From NCBI GenBank assembly GCA_964384915.1, contig CAYLMA010000009.1, positions 1 through 64,000 on the forward strand: 64,000 nucleotides of DNA, given 5' to 3'. The first letter of the stretch is position 1. Every line of letters begins with the position of its first letter. This DNA comes from Sulfurimicrobium sp964384915. Its GTDB lineage: Bacteria > Pseudomonadota > Gammaproteobacteria > Burkholderiales > Sulfuricellaceae. The translations under genes and the position numbers were made by a program. This document shows, piece by piece, positions 53,031-63,247 of this stretch. The notes below the pieces were generated by a model, which worked only from the letters and a program-made list of their open reading frames with translations, was not told the DNA's origin and did not search any database.

Positions 53031-53906
53031 TTATTTCATCATTTCCAGGCGACGTTTTGCCTTGTCGGCCGCATCGCTTAACGGAAATCTGGCGAGCACA
53101 TCCTCAAGTGTTTTTTTCGCTGAACCTGCATCACCCATGCTTTGTTGGCTGGTGGCGATATTCAGCATGGCATCCGGCACCTTGGGACTCTTGGGATACA
53201 GGCTGATCAACTCCTGCTGGGTGGCGATCGCGGACCTGAAATCCTTGAGGTTAAAGTGCGAATTTCCGACCCAGTATTGCGCGCTTGGCGCCAGGGGGCT
53301 TTTCGGATAGGCCTGGTTGAAGGCCTGAAAAGCGGCCAGGGCGCCCTGGTAATTGCCGCTCCGGAACAGGTTGAATGCTGCGTCGTAGGTTTTTGGCTCC
53401 GCCGCAGGATCAGTCTCCGCCGTCTGTACCGCTACGGCGGCTGGAGCCACCGCTGGCGCGGCGGCGGCCTTGGCGGCGGCCTTTTTGTCCTTGCCGGGCT
53501 TGGGCTGGCTTTCCACCGCCGGAACCGGCGCTGCTGTGGCGGCGGCCGCTGCAGCAGCTGCAGCCGCAGCTACGCCCTCCAATTGGCGCAAACGCGTATC
53601 CACATCGACATACAGATCGCGCTGGCGCTTCTGTATGTTCTCAATGTCGTGCGCCTGCACCTCCAGCTGGCCGCGCATCTTGCTGATCTCAGCTTTCAGC
53701 GCTTCCATCTGGGACAGCATTTCCAGGCCCTGCGCGCGCTGCGTGCTCTCAAGGCCGGCAAGACGCGTCTCCAGCTTGCCCTGCTGCTGGGTATTCTGCA
53801 GCTGCATGTCGCTGATTTTCTTGTGCGCCTCGTCGTCCGAAAACAACCCGGCGTGGCTCGCTCCCGACAACAGCAGCAAGGCAGGAAGAAGCGCAAGCCT
53901 ACGCAT
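53031..53906 (-). CDS. cpoB: Cell division coordinator CpoB (YbgF)
   Basis: This 291-residue periplasmic protein has a signal peptide (1-19), a coiled coil (about 25-110), an alanine/proline-rich linker, and TPR repeats from about 165 (AFNLFRSGNYQGALAAFQAF...). It links PBP1B to Tol-Pal. The poly-Ala linker is unusually long. Confidence 0.93.
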   Translation of the reverse strand: MRRLALLPALLLLSGASHAGLFSDDEAHKKISDMQLQNTQQQGKLETRLAGLESTQRAQGLEMLSQMEALKAEISKMRGQLEVQAHDIENIQKRQRDLYVDVDTRLRQLEGVAAAAAAAAAAATAAPVPAVESQPKPGKDKKAAAKAAAAPAVAPAAVAVQTAETDPAAEPKTYDAAFNLFRSGNYQGALAAFQAFNQAYPKSPLAPSAQYWVGNSHFNLKDFRSAIATQQELISLYPKSPKVPDAMLNIATSQQSMGDAGSAKKTLEDVLARFPLSDAADKAKRRLEMMK

Positions 53907-53908
53907 TT

Positions 53909-54430
53909 TTATTCGCCCTGGTAAACGATGTCAGCGCGGCGATTCTGCGCCCACGAAGCTTCATCGTGGCCTTCAGCCTTGGGCTTTTCCTCGCCAAAAC
54001 TGACCGTTTCGATTTGGTTGTCGGACACGCCCAGCACATTCATGACCTTCCTGACGCTCTCGGCACGCTTCTGGCCCAGTGCCAGGTTGTATTCGCGGCT
54101 GCCGCGCTCGTCAGCATTGCCCTGAACGAAAGCCTTGGCCTTGGAATTTTGTTTCAGGTATTGGGCGTGCGCCTCGACCATGGGCTTGTATTCACCCTTG
54201 ACGCTGTAGCTGTCGTAATCGAAATACACGCTGCGCTTGGAAAGGATGTTGTTGGGGTCCTTGAGCGGATCCATCGCCATGCCCTGCTTGTCTGCACCCT
54301 GGGTAGAAGCCCCGGCTTGCTGGCCCAGGCTCTTGTCTTCGACCGAAGCCGCGCCCTGGCCCTTATCGCTCGTGCTGGCGCAAGCAGACAACAGACCCAA
54401 CAGAATTGCACTTAGAAATAATTTGTTCAT
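53909..54430 (-). CDS. pal: Peptidoglycan-associated lipoprotein
   Basis: This 173-residue lipoprotein has a lipobox LLSACAS and a C-terminal OmpA-like domain (NADERGSREYNLALGQKRAESV) that binds peptidoglycan. GGAG precedes the ATG at 54430; an ATG at 54442 is possible. Confidence 0.97.
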   Translation of the reverse strand: MNKLFLSAILLGLLSACASTSDKGQGAASVEDKSLGQQAGASTQGADKQGMAMDPLKDPNNILSKRSVYFDYDSYSVKGEYKPMVEAHAQYLKQNSKAKAFVQGNADERGSREYNLALGQKRAESVRKVMNVLGVSDNQIETVSFGEEKPKAEGHDEASWAQNRRADIVYQGE

Positions 54431-54445
54431 TTGATTCTCCATAAT

Positions 54446-55741
54446 TTACTGAATAATTGACTGATTTTTCAACAAAGGCCCCCATGCCGGTTCGCGAACC
54501 TCCCCGGCCTGAACGGATAAACGCTGTTTCACCCGTCCATCACTGGAAACAGCTGCCAATACGCCGCGGCGGTTAATTTCCGTCGCATAGATGATCATTT
54601 TACCATTAGGCGCGTAACTCGGCGCTTCATCCTGCGGGGTATCGGTCAATACTTGCACCTGCCCGGTGGCAAAATCCTGCACCGCGACGTGGAACTGTCC
54701 GCCACTACGCTGAATGAACACAAAACTTTTCCCATCCGGGCTGAATTGCGGCGAGACATTATAGCTGCCCTCGAAGGTGAGGCGCTGCCCGGCGCCGCCA
54801 ACTGCCGGCATGCGGTAAATCTGCGGGCTGCCTCCACGGTCCGAGGTGAAAATGATCCACTTGCCATCGGGCGAGAAGTCCGGCTCGGTATCGATCCCAG
54901 AACTGTCGCTCCAGCGCTGCAGATTGCCGCCATCGGCGTTGATCAGGTAGAGCTGCGAACGCCCATCGCGCGTCAGGACAATGGCAAGTTTCTTGCCGTC
55001 CGGCGACCAGGCGGGCGCGCTGTTGCTGCCCTTGAACGACGCCAGTGCCTGACGGGTACCGGTTTTGAGCGTCTGCACGTAGATGATCGGTTTTTTCTTC
55101 TCGAAAGACACATAGGCCAGCCTCTCGCCGTCCGGCGACCAGGCCGGAGACAGGATAGGTTCCTGCGACGCCATTACGGTCTGTGCGCCATAGCCATCCG
55201 CATCAGCCACCTGCAGTTCGAAGCGTTTGCCCTCTTTGACGATGTAGGTGATCTGGGTGCTGAACACGCCGACATCCCCGGTGAGCTTTTCGTATATCAC
55301 ATCGGCAATCTTGTGCGCGGTGGCGCGCAGTTGCGCCGGCACGATGGTGTAGCTGAAACCGGCCAGCTGGCTTTGCTTAACTACATCCAGGAGGCGGAAA
55401 CGCACGTCGATTTTGCCATCCGGACGCGGCGTCATGCCGCCGATCACCAGCGCCTCGGCATTGCGGCTCTTCCAGTCCGGGTAGCGCACTTCGGCGGGCT
55501 CGTGCGGCTGGGGCTGGACACCTGCCGTATCCACCATCCGGAACAGGCCGCTGCGCGCCAGGTCGGCTGCGATAATGCCGCTGATGCTCTGAGATTGCGT
55601 ATTTTCAGCCGCAAACGGCACGATGGCCACGGGAATCTGGTTGCCCGCCCCGCCGGTAATTTCTATCGTAAGCGCGGCATGCACAGGCGCAACCAGCGCC
55701 ATCACACACACCATCAACATCCACTTTAAATAGCGTTTCAT
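54446..55741 (-). CDS. tolB: Tol-Pal system protein TolB
   Basis: This 431-residue periplasmic protein has a signal peptide (1-22), an N-terminal alpha/beta domain and a six-bladed propeller with repeated SPDGK-type WD-like motifs. It docks to Pal and TolA. Confidence 0.97.
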   Translation of the reverse strand: MKRYLKWMLMVCVMALVAPVHAALTIEITGGAGNQIPVAIVPFAAENTQSQSISGIIAADLARSGLFRMVDTAGVQPQPHEPAEVRYPDWKSRNAEALVIGGMTPRPDGKIDVRFRLLDVVKQSQLAGFSYTIVPAQLRATAHKIADVIYEKLTGDVGVFSTQITYIVKEGKRFELQVADADGYGAQTVMASQEPILSPAWSPDGERLAYVSFEKKKPIIYVQTLKTGTRQALASFKGSNSAPAWSPDGKKLAIVLTRDGRSQLYLINADGGNLQRWSDSSGIDTEPDFSPDGKWIIFTSDRGGSPQIYRMPAVGGAGQRLTFEGSYNVSPQFSPDGKSFVFIQRSGGQFHVAVQDFATGQVQVLTDTPQDEAPSYAPNGKMIIYATEINRRGVLAAVSSDGRVKQRLSVQAGEVREPAWGPLLKNQSIIQ

Positions 55742-56544
55742 AAATCCTCTCTTGGCTTGAACTTCAGGTGCAGTTCGCGGAATTTGCTGAACAGTCTCGA
55801 ATCAGGCGGCAGCGGCAGCGGCTGAGCCTTGTAAATGGCCCGTTCCACCGCGCTGTCGTATGCGGCTGAACCGCTGCTCTTGGTCAATTTCAAATGCAGC
55901 ACCTCGCCGGTCGGCATCAGGGTGACATCGAACTCCGCCTGGGGATTTCCCACCAGATCCGGCGGCAGAATGATGAAGCGCTTGATCTTGGCCTGGATGC
56001 GCCCGGTGAAATCGTCCAGCACCTTCTGCCCCGCGGCCTGTTGCGCTGCGATTTCAGCCTTGCGCGCATTTTCCGCTTCAAGCTGCGCCTGCTGCAAGCG
56101 CTTCTCTTCTTCCTGCTTCTGCTTCTTGTCCAGTTCCTGTTTACGCTTCTCTTCTTCCAGTTTCTGTTTCTCTTTCTGTTGCTTCAGTTCCTCTTCACGA
56201 CGCTTCTTTTTCTCTTCTTCCTTTGCCTTGAGCTCGATATCCGCCTTGAGCGGTTTCTGCTCCGGCTTGGGTTCGGGCGGCGCCGGCCTGGGTTTCGGCT
56301 CCGGTTTTGGCTTCGGCTCCGGTTTTGGCTTCGGCTCCGGTTTTGGCGCGGGCTCCGGCTTCTTTGGCGGCGGCGCGGCCTTTGCCGGGGCGGGCACTTC
56401 GCTCCACAGTTCCACCTCGACGCCGGACGGCACCTGGTTCTGCCAGCTTACGCTGAAGATCATCAGCCCCAGAAACAGCACATGCACCAGCAGCGCCAAT
56501 ACGCCCGCTTTCCACTGGCCCGGTTGTTGGCGTTCAAAGACCAC
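55738..56544 (-). CDS. tolA: TolA
   Basis: This 268-residue protein has an N-terminal membrane helix (about 14-34), a proline/lysine/glutamate repeat region (PKPEPKPKPEPKPKPEPK), a long charged helix (KQKEEEKRLQQAQLEAENA type) and a C-terminal domain with ILPPDLVGNPQAEFDV and SSGSAAYDSAVERAI. It spans the periplasm between TolQR and Pal/TolB. Its end overlaps tolB by 4 bp. Confidence 0.94.
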   Translation of the reverse strand: MVFERQQPGQWKAGVLALLVHVLFLGLMIFSVSWQNQVPSGVEVELWSEVPAPAKAAPPPKKPEPAPKPEPKPKPEPKPKPEPKPRPAPPEPKPEQKPLKADIELKAKEEEKKKRREEELKQQKEKQKLEEEKRKQELDKKQKQEEEKRLQQAQLEAENARKAEIAAQQAAGQKVLDDFTGRIQAKIKRFIILPPDLVGNPQAEFDVTLMPTGEVLHLKLTKSSGSAAYDSAVERAIYKAQPLPLPPDSRLFSKFRELHLKFKPREDL

Positions 56545-56963
56545 TACTGACCCTTTGGTTTGGCCAGCAAGCCGATTTTCTTGACCTGATTCTGCTGCAG
56601 GATATCCATTACGTTCAGGACTTCTTCATAACGCACGTTCTTGTCTGCCGCGATCACCACGGATTGCTCGGGGTTCTTTTCCTGCTTCTCCTTCACCGCC
56701 TGCACCAGGTCGTCGCGCGACACTTCCCTCGGCTGCTTGCCGGTTTCCCGGTCGAGTATCAGCAGGCGCTTGTCCTCCTTGATGGAAATTTCCAGCGGCG
56801 CGACCGGCGGCTTGAGCGCCTGGCCCACCTGGGGCAGCTCGATCTGGCCGGGGTTGATGAGCGGCGCGGTGATCATGAAAATGATCAAGAGCACCAGCAT
56901 CACGTCGATATACGGCACGACGTTGATCTGGTTCATCAGCTTGCGCTGGCGTCGCAGGCTCAT
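56544..56963 (-). CDS. tolR: TolR (ExbD-like) proton-channel component
   Basis: This 139-residue protein has a single membrane helix with the proton-carrying Asp in NVVPYIDVMLVLLIIFM. The long open frame upstream of 56963 is a shadow of tolQ; the ATG overlaps the tolQ stop (TAATG). Confidence 0.96.
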   Translation of the reverse strand: MSLRRQRKLMNQINVVPYIDVMLVLLIIFMITAPLINPGQIELPQVGQALKPPVAPLEISIKEDKRLLILDRETGKQPREVSRDDLVQAVKEKQEKNPEQSVVIAADKNVRYEEVLNVMDILQQNQVKKIGLLAKPKGQ

Positions 56964-57634
56964 TATTTCGCCTGCCGCTGCAGGATGTTGGAGAACTCCT
57001 CCATGAAACTGTCGAAGCGCGTGGCCAGGCGGTCGATCTCCGAGCTGTAGCGGTTGTAGGCGATCACTGCCGGGATCGCCGCGAACAGGCCCATGGCCGT
57101 CGCGATCAGCGCTTCCGCGATGCCCGGCGCGACGTGCGCGAGCGTCGCCTGGCCCACGCTGGACAAGCTGCGGAATGCATTCATGATGCCCCACACCGTG
57201 CCGAACAGCCCGACATAGGGGCTGACCGAGCCCACCGTGGCGAGAAACGGTAGGTGGGCTTCGAGCAGGTCGAGTTCGCGGTGATAGGCCGCGCGCATGG
57301 CGCGCCGCGTGCTCTCCATCACCAGCGCGATGTCCGTGCCGCTCTGGCGCCGCATCTTGGAGAATTCCTGGAACCCGCCTTCGAAGATGCTTTCCATCCC
57401 ACCCGCTTCGCGGCTGCCCACTTTCTGGAACAGGCTCTGCAAATCCGAGCCGCTCCAGAAGTCGCGCTCGAACTTGTCGGTCGTCTGCTTCGCCACGTTG
57501 ATGGCGAACATTTTCTGGAAGATGTACCACCACGACATCATGGAGGCGAGCAACAGTCCCAGCATCACCAGCTGCACCACCACGCTGGCATTGGTGATCA
57601 GGGACAGGAAAGAAAGATCTTGGGTAACATTCAC
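56963..57634 (-). CDS. tolQ: TolQ (ExbB-like) proton-channel component
   Basis: This 223-residue protein has three membrane helices and the ExbB/TolQ signature around VGLFGTVWGIMNAF and EALIATAMGLFAAIPAVIAYN. It forms the motor with TolR and overlaps ybgC by 4 bp. Confidence 0.97.
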   Translation of the reverse strand: MNVTQDLSFLSLITNASVVVQLVMLGLLLASMMSWWYIFQKMFAINVAKQTTDKFERDFWSGSDLQSLFQKVGSREAGGMESIFEGGFQEFSKMRRQSGTDIALVMESTRRAMRAAYHRELDLLEAHLPFLATVGSVSPYVGLFGTVWGIMNAFRSLSSVGQATLAHVAPGIAEALIATAMGLFAAIPAVIAYNRYSSEIDRLATRFDSFMEEFSNILQRQAK

Positions 57635-58027
57635 GATGATAATTCCATTTTTTTCCTGATGATCTCAGGAATCTCGACAGGTTTGAATGACAGATGGTTC
57701 ACACATACGATCTTGACCTGCCCGCGTGTCAGCACTTCCTCTCCACGCGCCACGCTCTGGGCAAATTCGATCCAGCTTCGTCCGGCAGCATGCACGCTCA
57801 CCGTGACATTCAGCAGATCGTTGAAAACGGCGGGCCTGAGATAGCTGATATGCACGTCGCGTACCACGAAAATCACGCCGTGGTCGCGCACCAGGTCGGT
57901 CTGCTCGAAGCCGTGGACGCGCAGGAACTCGGTGCGCGCGCGCTCCATGAACTTGAGGTAGTTGGCGTAGTACACCACGCCGCCGGAATCGGAATCCTCG
58001 TAATACACCCGCACCGGCCAGACGAAC

Positions 58028-58035
<8 letters not shown>
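57631..58035 (-). CDS. ybgC: YbgC-family acyl-CoA thioesterase
   Basis: This 134-residue hotdog-fold thioesterase has VYYEDSDSGGVVYYANYLKFMERAR with the catalytic Asp. It heads the tol operon. The ATG at 58035 overlaps the ruvB stop; an ATG at 58050 is possible. Confidence 0.93.
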
Positions 58036-59083
<1,048 letters not shown>

Positions 59084-59096
59084 GCGCTTTGCCTGC

Positions 59097-59450
59097 TCAT
59101 CCCCTGATGCGCAACTTGTTTTCTTCAACTATCCACAGTCGCCCGCATAGATTTTCACCTGTAAACAGGCCGATCAGGCGTTGCATTATTCCCAGCACAT
59201 GAGATTTATCATGCCGGTCAAGGCGCAAAACCACCAGGCCGTGATAACTCTTGGGCGGATAAGTACGCATGTCGCAAAAATCGGTATCAAGCGTCACCAG
59301 AATCCTGGATTCATCCTGGCAGACCGCCGCTATCGCGCTGTCTGGCTGACCACCCAGGCCTTCTTCCAAAACCGTGTCAGTGTCTAAAGCGTGGCCCCTG
59401 AGCAATTGCGCAACGTCTACCGGCAAATTTTCGTCAATCTTGAATTTCAT
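59097..59450 (-). CDS. DUF5615 PIN-like toxin
   Basis: This 117-residue PIN-like nuclease starts KFKIDENLPVDVAQLLR and has DTDF and GLVVLRLDRHD typical of DUF5615. It is paired with a DUF433 antitoxin 6 bp upstream. Its stop lies 13 bp before ruvB. Confidence 0.88.
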   Translation of the reverse strand: MKFKIDENLPVDVAQLLRGHALDTDTVLEEGLGGQPDSAIAAVCQDESRILVTLDTDFCDMRTYPPKSYHGLVVLRLDRHDKSHVLGIMQRLIGLFTGENLCGRLWIVEENKLRIRG

Positions 59451-59456
59451 GGGAAG

Positions 59457-59684
59457 TCAGGCCGGCAAGGCAACAAGCTGCTCCCGCGTCAGGTCCGCAG
59501 CATAGGCAATGCACGCCTGAATGGATTCACGACTCAGGGAGGGATAGCTCGCCACAATTTCCTCGACTGACAAACCATTCGAAAGATTGTCGAGCACCAC
59601 CGAGACCATGATGCGCGTGCCTTTGACACACGCCTTGCCGTGGCAAACAGCCGGATCAGTTGTAACAAAATTGTGCCAGTCCAT
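59457..59684 (-). CDS. DUF433 antitoxin
   Basis: This 75-residue protein has the DUF433 pattern (CHGKACVKGTRIMVSVVLDNL, then SVEEIVASYPSLSRESIQACIAYA). DUF433 proteins bind DNA and neutralise DUF5615 toxins. GGGGGAAT precedes the ATG at 59684. Confidence 0.88.
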   Translation of the reverse strand: MDWHNFVTTDPAVCHGKACVKGTRIMVSVVLDNLSNGLSVEEIVASYPSLSRESIQACIAYAADLTREQLVALPA

Positions 59685-59724
59685 GATTATTCCCCCGTTC
59701 ACCTCAGCAATGATGCGCCCGCCT

Positions 59725-59973
59725 TCAGGCATTCGCCACATCCTGTTCAAGCTCTTCCTGATTGAGATCGATCACTGCTACGCCAAAATGGTGAAGTTCC
59801 AGCAAAAATTCAACGCGCCCCACGCCTGCCAGTGCAGCAGCCATGCCGGAGGACAGCCGCCGCATCTCATATAACTTGGCCGCCATCGCCATTTTGGCTT
59901 CGCGGGTGAATTCCTGCGGCGTGCAATGGATCGCATCGGGCAAATTTTGCGGTACTTCGACAACGATATTCAT
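59725..59973 (-). CDS. UPF0175-family antitoxin-like protein
   Basis: This 82-residue protein (MNIVVEVPQNLPDAIH, TPQEFTREAKMAMAAKLYEM, SSGMAAALAGVGRVEFLLEL) is a UPF0175 member, usually the antitoxin of a DUF3368 toxin. No DUF3368 gene is present, so it is an orphan. GGAGGCAAG lies before the ATG at 59973; an in-frame ATG at 60015 would add 14 residues. Confidence 0.85.
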   Translation of the reverse strand: MNIVVEVPQNLPDAIHCTPQEFTREAKMAMAAKLYEMRRLSSGMAAALAGVGRVEFLLELHHFGVAVIDLNQEELEQDVANA

Positions 59974-60029
59974 CGCCTTGCCTCCAAATTCTGACAGGTT
60001 AACTGCCTTGGACATACTTCTTCGTTCCA

Positions 60030-60425
60030 TCAAGTCCGACGGTCTTCCTGGGCGAAGACTGTCAGCCCATGGAGAAAATAAGACATCAGCACGGCCAGAA
60101 GGACGCCATACAGGAAAACGCCCAGAGCATAGCCACTGCCGGTGATTGCCCAGCAAATAAGTGCGATCACCATCACCCCGGCCAACCGCCATACGGCTCG
60201 CTTCAACTTCGGGCGCGCCACCTGTTGCAAGCTTTGAACAACGATGTAGGCAAGATATCCAAACAGGCCTTTCCGGAATCTGGAAAAGACTGCAAGCGCG
60301 GTAGCGAGTGGTAAGATGATAGCCACCAGCCAAAGGATGGCCTGTATTCCCGCAAGACTTTTCGTGATCCATCCCAGCCACAAAGCCACGCCCAAAAGCA
60401 TGCCGGTTAAAACATTGATAATCAT
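60030..60425 (-). CDS. Small multi-pass membrane protein, unrecognised
   Basis: This 131-residue protein has about four hydrophobic helices with a basic patch (RPKLKRAVWR) between them. No family is recognised. AGGAG precedes the ATG at 60425. It lies in the ruvA-ruvB insertion. Confidence 0.65.
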   Translation of the reverse strand: MIINVLTGMLLGVALWLGWITKSLAGIQAILWLVAIILPLATALAVFSRFRKGLFGYLAYIVVQSLQQVARPKLKRAVWRLAGVMVIALICWAITGSGYALGVFLYGVLLAVLMSYFLHGLTVFAQEDRRT

Positions 60426-60436
60426 TATGGATACTC

Positions 60437-61858
60437 CTAACATCCTGACCAGTTAGTTGCCTGATCCCATATAACAGAATTTCTGTCTATAAATCCTTCA
60501 TTGGATTGGAAGGGCGCATAATAATTCGAGTGTTCGGCCACATGTACGTCACTTACCCTGATCTGAATTTTCTTTCCAACTACTTTTTCAATGACACCAG
60601 CTACGGCAATTCTTCCTGAACAAGTGACATATGTTCTTTTAATGTTGTTAGCGTGAGGGCCACAAAATCCATCTCCTGAGATTAGATCCCTGATGCCCGT
60701 AAATACTTTGCAAACACGTGTACCCACAAGGAGACTAGAGTCATGACTTGCGTCACGAGCACCCCCTTCATCCTGCCCGCATGCCTGAGTGCCATGCGGA
60801 TATAGTTGTTCGACCTTCAGCCAGCGTTCTCCTGATGCAGTTTGAATTTTCGCTATTGGGCGTTTGACTTCAATAACCAGCCCACAGTTGCTTTCATCAC
60901 CAGTTTTTAAGGTTTTCTGCCATGCATTTAGATGCGCAGCATCCCTATCTGCGGCCAAGCGAATTCGTTCCTTTTTAGATTCTGTCTCTTCAGTCTCTAT
61001 TGCGGTTGCTTTCACTAATTTCTCTTTTGCTTTGGGGACCAAATTCTCTGGGTCGTTGGTGGAATACTCCCTAATGAAAGATTGAAGAAAAAAAGATGAA
61101 GCTGCAGTCTCGAATGAGCGGCGATACGTAGCCATTCGCTGTTGTTCCGCCTCAGCAGCTTTTTCTTCATTAAACGCAGTAATCTGTTGTTCGGCTGTTG
61201 CAACAAGATTATCTGGGTCGTAACCACCCTTAAATTTTCTTACCCAACGCTCTAAATCCGTTATCGATGTTGCTCTAGAGAACGACGAGTGGTAGTCAAA
61301 GTCTATAAACATCGGGGTGGCTAAAATATCACCGCGCAATTGTTCAAAATCCTTACTATTGAACCTGTAGTAGTTATATCCCGATATCCCAAATAAATCT
61401 GCGCCCGCAAAACTAGTAAGGGCACTAGTACAAGGGGTGTAGCCTTTATTTGATCTTACTTTGCAGTCATACACCTTGCTCCCGTTGGGGGTTGTTCTGC
61501 CTGAATCTCTCCATTCCTCGTTTATTTCATAAGCTGGCGTAAGCTCTGGATATCGTAGGATTTCCTGATCCGATAATCGGTCAGGCCTAGTACCACTTAT
61601 GGAAACAACCCCCCATTTCCCATTCTTCTTGGCGACAACAATATATCCATTTTCATGAGTGTTTATCTGGCTTGCAGTTCTAACAGAGGGGCTCAATTCA
61701 TGATTGTCATCCGCTCTTACAGAAATGGATAACAAAACCGCCGCAGCCGTAATGCATGCAATTGTAAATTTGGAGGCTATAGACCTGCGAGCCTTTACAG
61801 CAGTACGACAATCGTTACACAAAATGTGCACATTTCTAAAAAACATATTTATTGCCAT
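60437..61858 (-). CDS. Unrecognised exported protein in the ruvA-ruvB insertion
   Basis: This protein of about 473 residues (ATG at 61858; an ATG at 61909 overlaps higA) has a hydrophobic segment near residues 30-50 ending SVRADD, which looks like a signal or anchor. A KKNGKWGVVSISG segment, a glutamate/alanine-rich helical middle and scattered cysteines (CGLVIEV, VTCSGR, FCGPHA) follow. Low G+C and lack of relatives that I know suggest recent acquisition. Confidence 0.6.
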   Translation of the reverse strand: MAINMFFRNVHILCNDCRTAVKARRSIASKFTIACITAAAVLLSISVRADDNHELSPSVRTASQINTHENGYIVVAKKNGKWGVVSISGTRPDRLSDQEILRYPELTPAYEINEEWRDSGRTTPNGSKVYDCKVRSNKGYTPCTSALTSFAGADLFGISGYNYYRFNSKDFEQLRGDILATPMFIDFDYHSSFSRATSITDLERWVRKFKGGYDPDNLVATAEQQITAFNEEKAAEAEQQRMATYRRSFETAASSFFLQSFIREYSTNDPENLVPKAKEKLVKATAIETEETESKKERIRLAADRDAAHLNAWQKTLKTGDESNCGLVIEVKRPIAKIQTASGERWLKVEQLYPHGTQACGQDEGGARDASHDSSLLVGTRVCKVFTGIRDLISGDGFCGPHANNIKRTYVTCSGRIAVAGVIEKVVGKKIQIRVSDVHVAEHSNYYAPFQSNEGFIDRNSVIWDQATNWSGC

Positions 61859-61862
61859 ATGA

Positions 61863-62132
61863 CTATTCCCAGATTTCCTGACTCGCCTGTTCACACTCAT
61901 TTTTGACATCGTAGCTGCTTTGCAGGCTCATCCAGAAATCAGGTGTGGTTCCAAAGAACCGGGCAAATCTCAATGCCGTGTCTGCCGTAATACCGCGTTG
62001 CTCATTGAGAATTGCCGTAATCCGGTTGGCAGGCACGTCCAGCGCCTTGGCAAAGGCGTTGGCTGAAAGCTTGAGTTCATCCAACTCATCCCTGAGTATT
62101 TCACCGGGGTGTATGGCGCGCATGCCGTTCAT
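61863..62132 (-). CDS. higA: HigA-type antitoxin (XRE HTH)
   Basis: This 89-residue protein (MRAIHPGEILRDELDELKLSANAFAKALDV then ALRFARFFGTTPDFWMSLQ) is a HigA member. No adjacent higB is visible; the neighbours are a DUF2283 and a DUF4258 gene, so it is either an orphan or paired with them. Confidence 0.85.
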   Translation of the reverse strand: MNGMRAIHPGEILRDELDELKLSANAFAKALDVPANRITAILNEQRGITADTALRFARFFGTTPDFWMSLQSSYDVKNECEQASQEIWE

Positions 62133-62134
62133 GT

Positions 62135-62332
62135 TCAGGCTGCCCGTGCATGCAGTACTTCCAGTGGATAAGCCCCACTGGCACGGGCTTCCAGCAAGAC
62201 AAGCTCCACCGCGCTACCATCTTCTGCATAGCTGATATGGGTGTTCCAGCTTTGCGACACTTCGCGGGCAATCGGTTTGTCAGACAGGTGAATGACGAGA
62301 ATATCGTCTTCATCGAAATAAGTGGTGTGCAT
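62135..62332 (-). CDS. DUF2283 protein
   Basis: This 65-residue protein (TYFDEDDILVIHLSDKPIAREV, AVELVLLEARASG) fits DUF2283, commonly next to DUF4258 genes. It ends 2 bp before higA, so these three form one transcription unit. Confidence 0.8.
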   Translation of the reverse strand: MHTTYFDEDDILVIHLSDKPIAREVSQSWNTHISYAEDGSAVELVLLEARASGAYPLEVLHARAA

Positions 62333-62341
62333 GGTGATCTC

Positions 62342-62593
62342 CTACAAAAGCGTGAAATGATGCATAACCGTTTTAACGACAACACAATCTTCCAACACCA
62401 GTACCGCGCATAACAGGTTGTCATGTCGAGCAGGGAATTCCTTGAAGGCCCACAGGTGAGTCGCATCCTTGTAGCGAGTCTCGCCAGCATCAATCACTTC
62501 AAGCAACATTAACTCGTTGATGCCTCGTTCGATCATGCGAATTTTTGCATGGTCTGAAATAACTACAAGGCGCTGAAATCGAGTGCTGAACAT
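62342..62593 (-). CDS. DUF4258 protein, possible RelE-like toxin
   Basis: This 83-residue protein (RLVVISDHAKIRMIERGINELMLLEVIDAGE, then HDNLLCAVLVLEDCVVVKTVMHHF) fits DUF4258, whose DxHAxxRMxxRGI-type motif and C-terminal strand resemble BrnT/RelE-like toxins. An ATG at 62617 would add 8 residues. It ends 9 bp before the DUF2283 gene. Confidence 0.78.
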   Translation of the reverse strand: MFSTRFQRLVVISDHAKIRMIERGINELMLLEVIDAGETRYKDATHLWAFKEFPARHDNLLCAVLVLEDCVVVKTVMHHFTLL

Positions 62594-62656
62594 GCTGCCA
62601 AATGTACGGCCCATCAATCGGTTTGTCTATATTTGTGGGCCATCAGGATGCGCTAC

Positions 62657-63247
62657 TCAACTTTTAGATAACAATTTCAGCGCCTGGCGGATGCCGTCGG
62701 TCACGCCGGTTTCGGCGGCCAACTGTTTCACCGCCCAGCTTGCTTCCTTGTCATTGTACCCCAGCGCCAGCAGGGCATTGAGGATGTCGCTGCTGGCGGG
62801 CACCGGCTTGGCCACCGCGCCCAGCAATGCCGCCCCCGTTTCTCCCGGTGCAAACTTGTCCTTCAGCTCGAGCAGCAGGCGCTCGGCGGTTTTCTTGCCG
62901 ATGCCGGGAATCCGGATCAGCCGACCGGCGTCCTGCGCCATCACGGCGTGCGACAGTTCATCCACGGACAAGCCGCTGAGGATGGTCAGCGCCAGCTTGG
63001 CGCCTACGCCGTTGACTTTCAGCAGCTGGCGGAAGGTCTGGCGCTCAGAATCCGTACCAAAGCCATACAGCAGGTGCGCGTCCTCGCGCACGATGAGCTG
63101 GGTAAAGAGCGCCACGCCCTCGCCCAGGGCAGGCAGGTTGTAGAAGGTGCTCATCGGCACATCCACCTCGTAGCCCACGCCCTGCACGTCCAGGAGGATC
63201 TGGGGAGGATGTTTTTCCAGCAGTTTGCCGCTCAATCTTCCGATCAT
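62657..63247 (-). CDS. ruvA: Holliday-junction-binding protein RuvA
   Basis: This 196-residue protein has the OB domain start MIGRLSGKLLEKHP and helix-hairpin-helix motifs (VNGVGAKLALTILSGL, IPGIGKKTAERLLLEL). It overlaps ruvC by 4 bp. Confidence 0.97.
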   Translation of the reverse strand: MIGRLSGKLLEKHPPQILLDVQGVGYEVDVPMSTFYNLPALGEGVALFTQLIVREDAHLLYGFGTDSERQTFRQLLKVNGVGAKLALTILSGLSVDELSHAVMAQDAGRLIRIPGIGKKTAERLLLELKDKFAPGETGAALLGAVAKPVPASSDILNALLALGYNDKEASWAVKQLAAETGVTDGIRQALKLLSKS

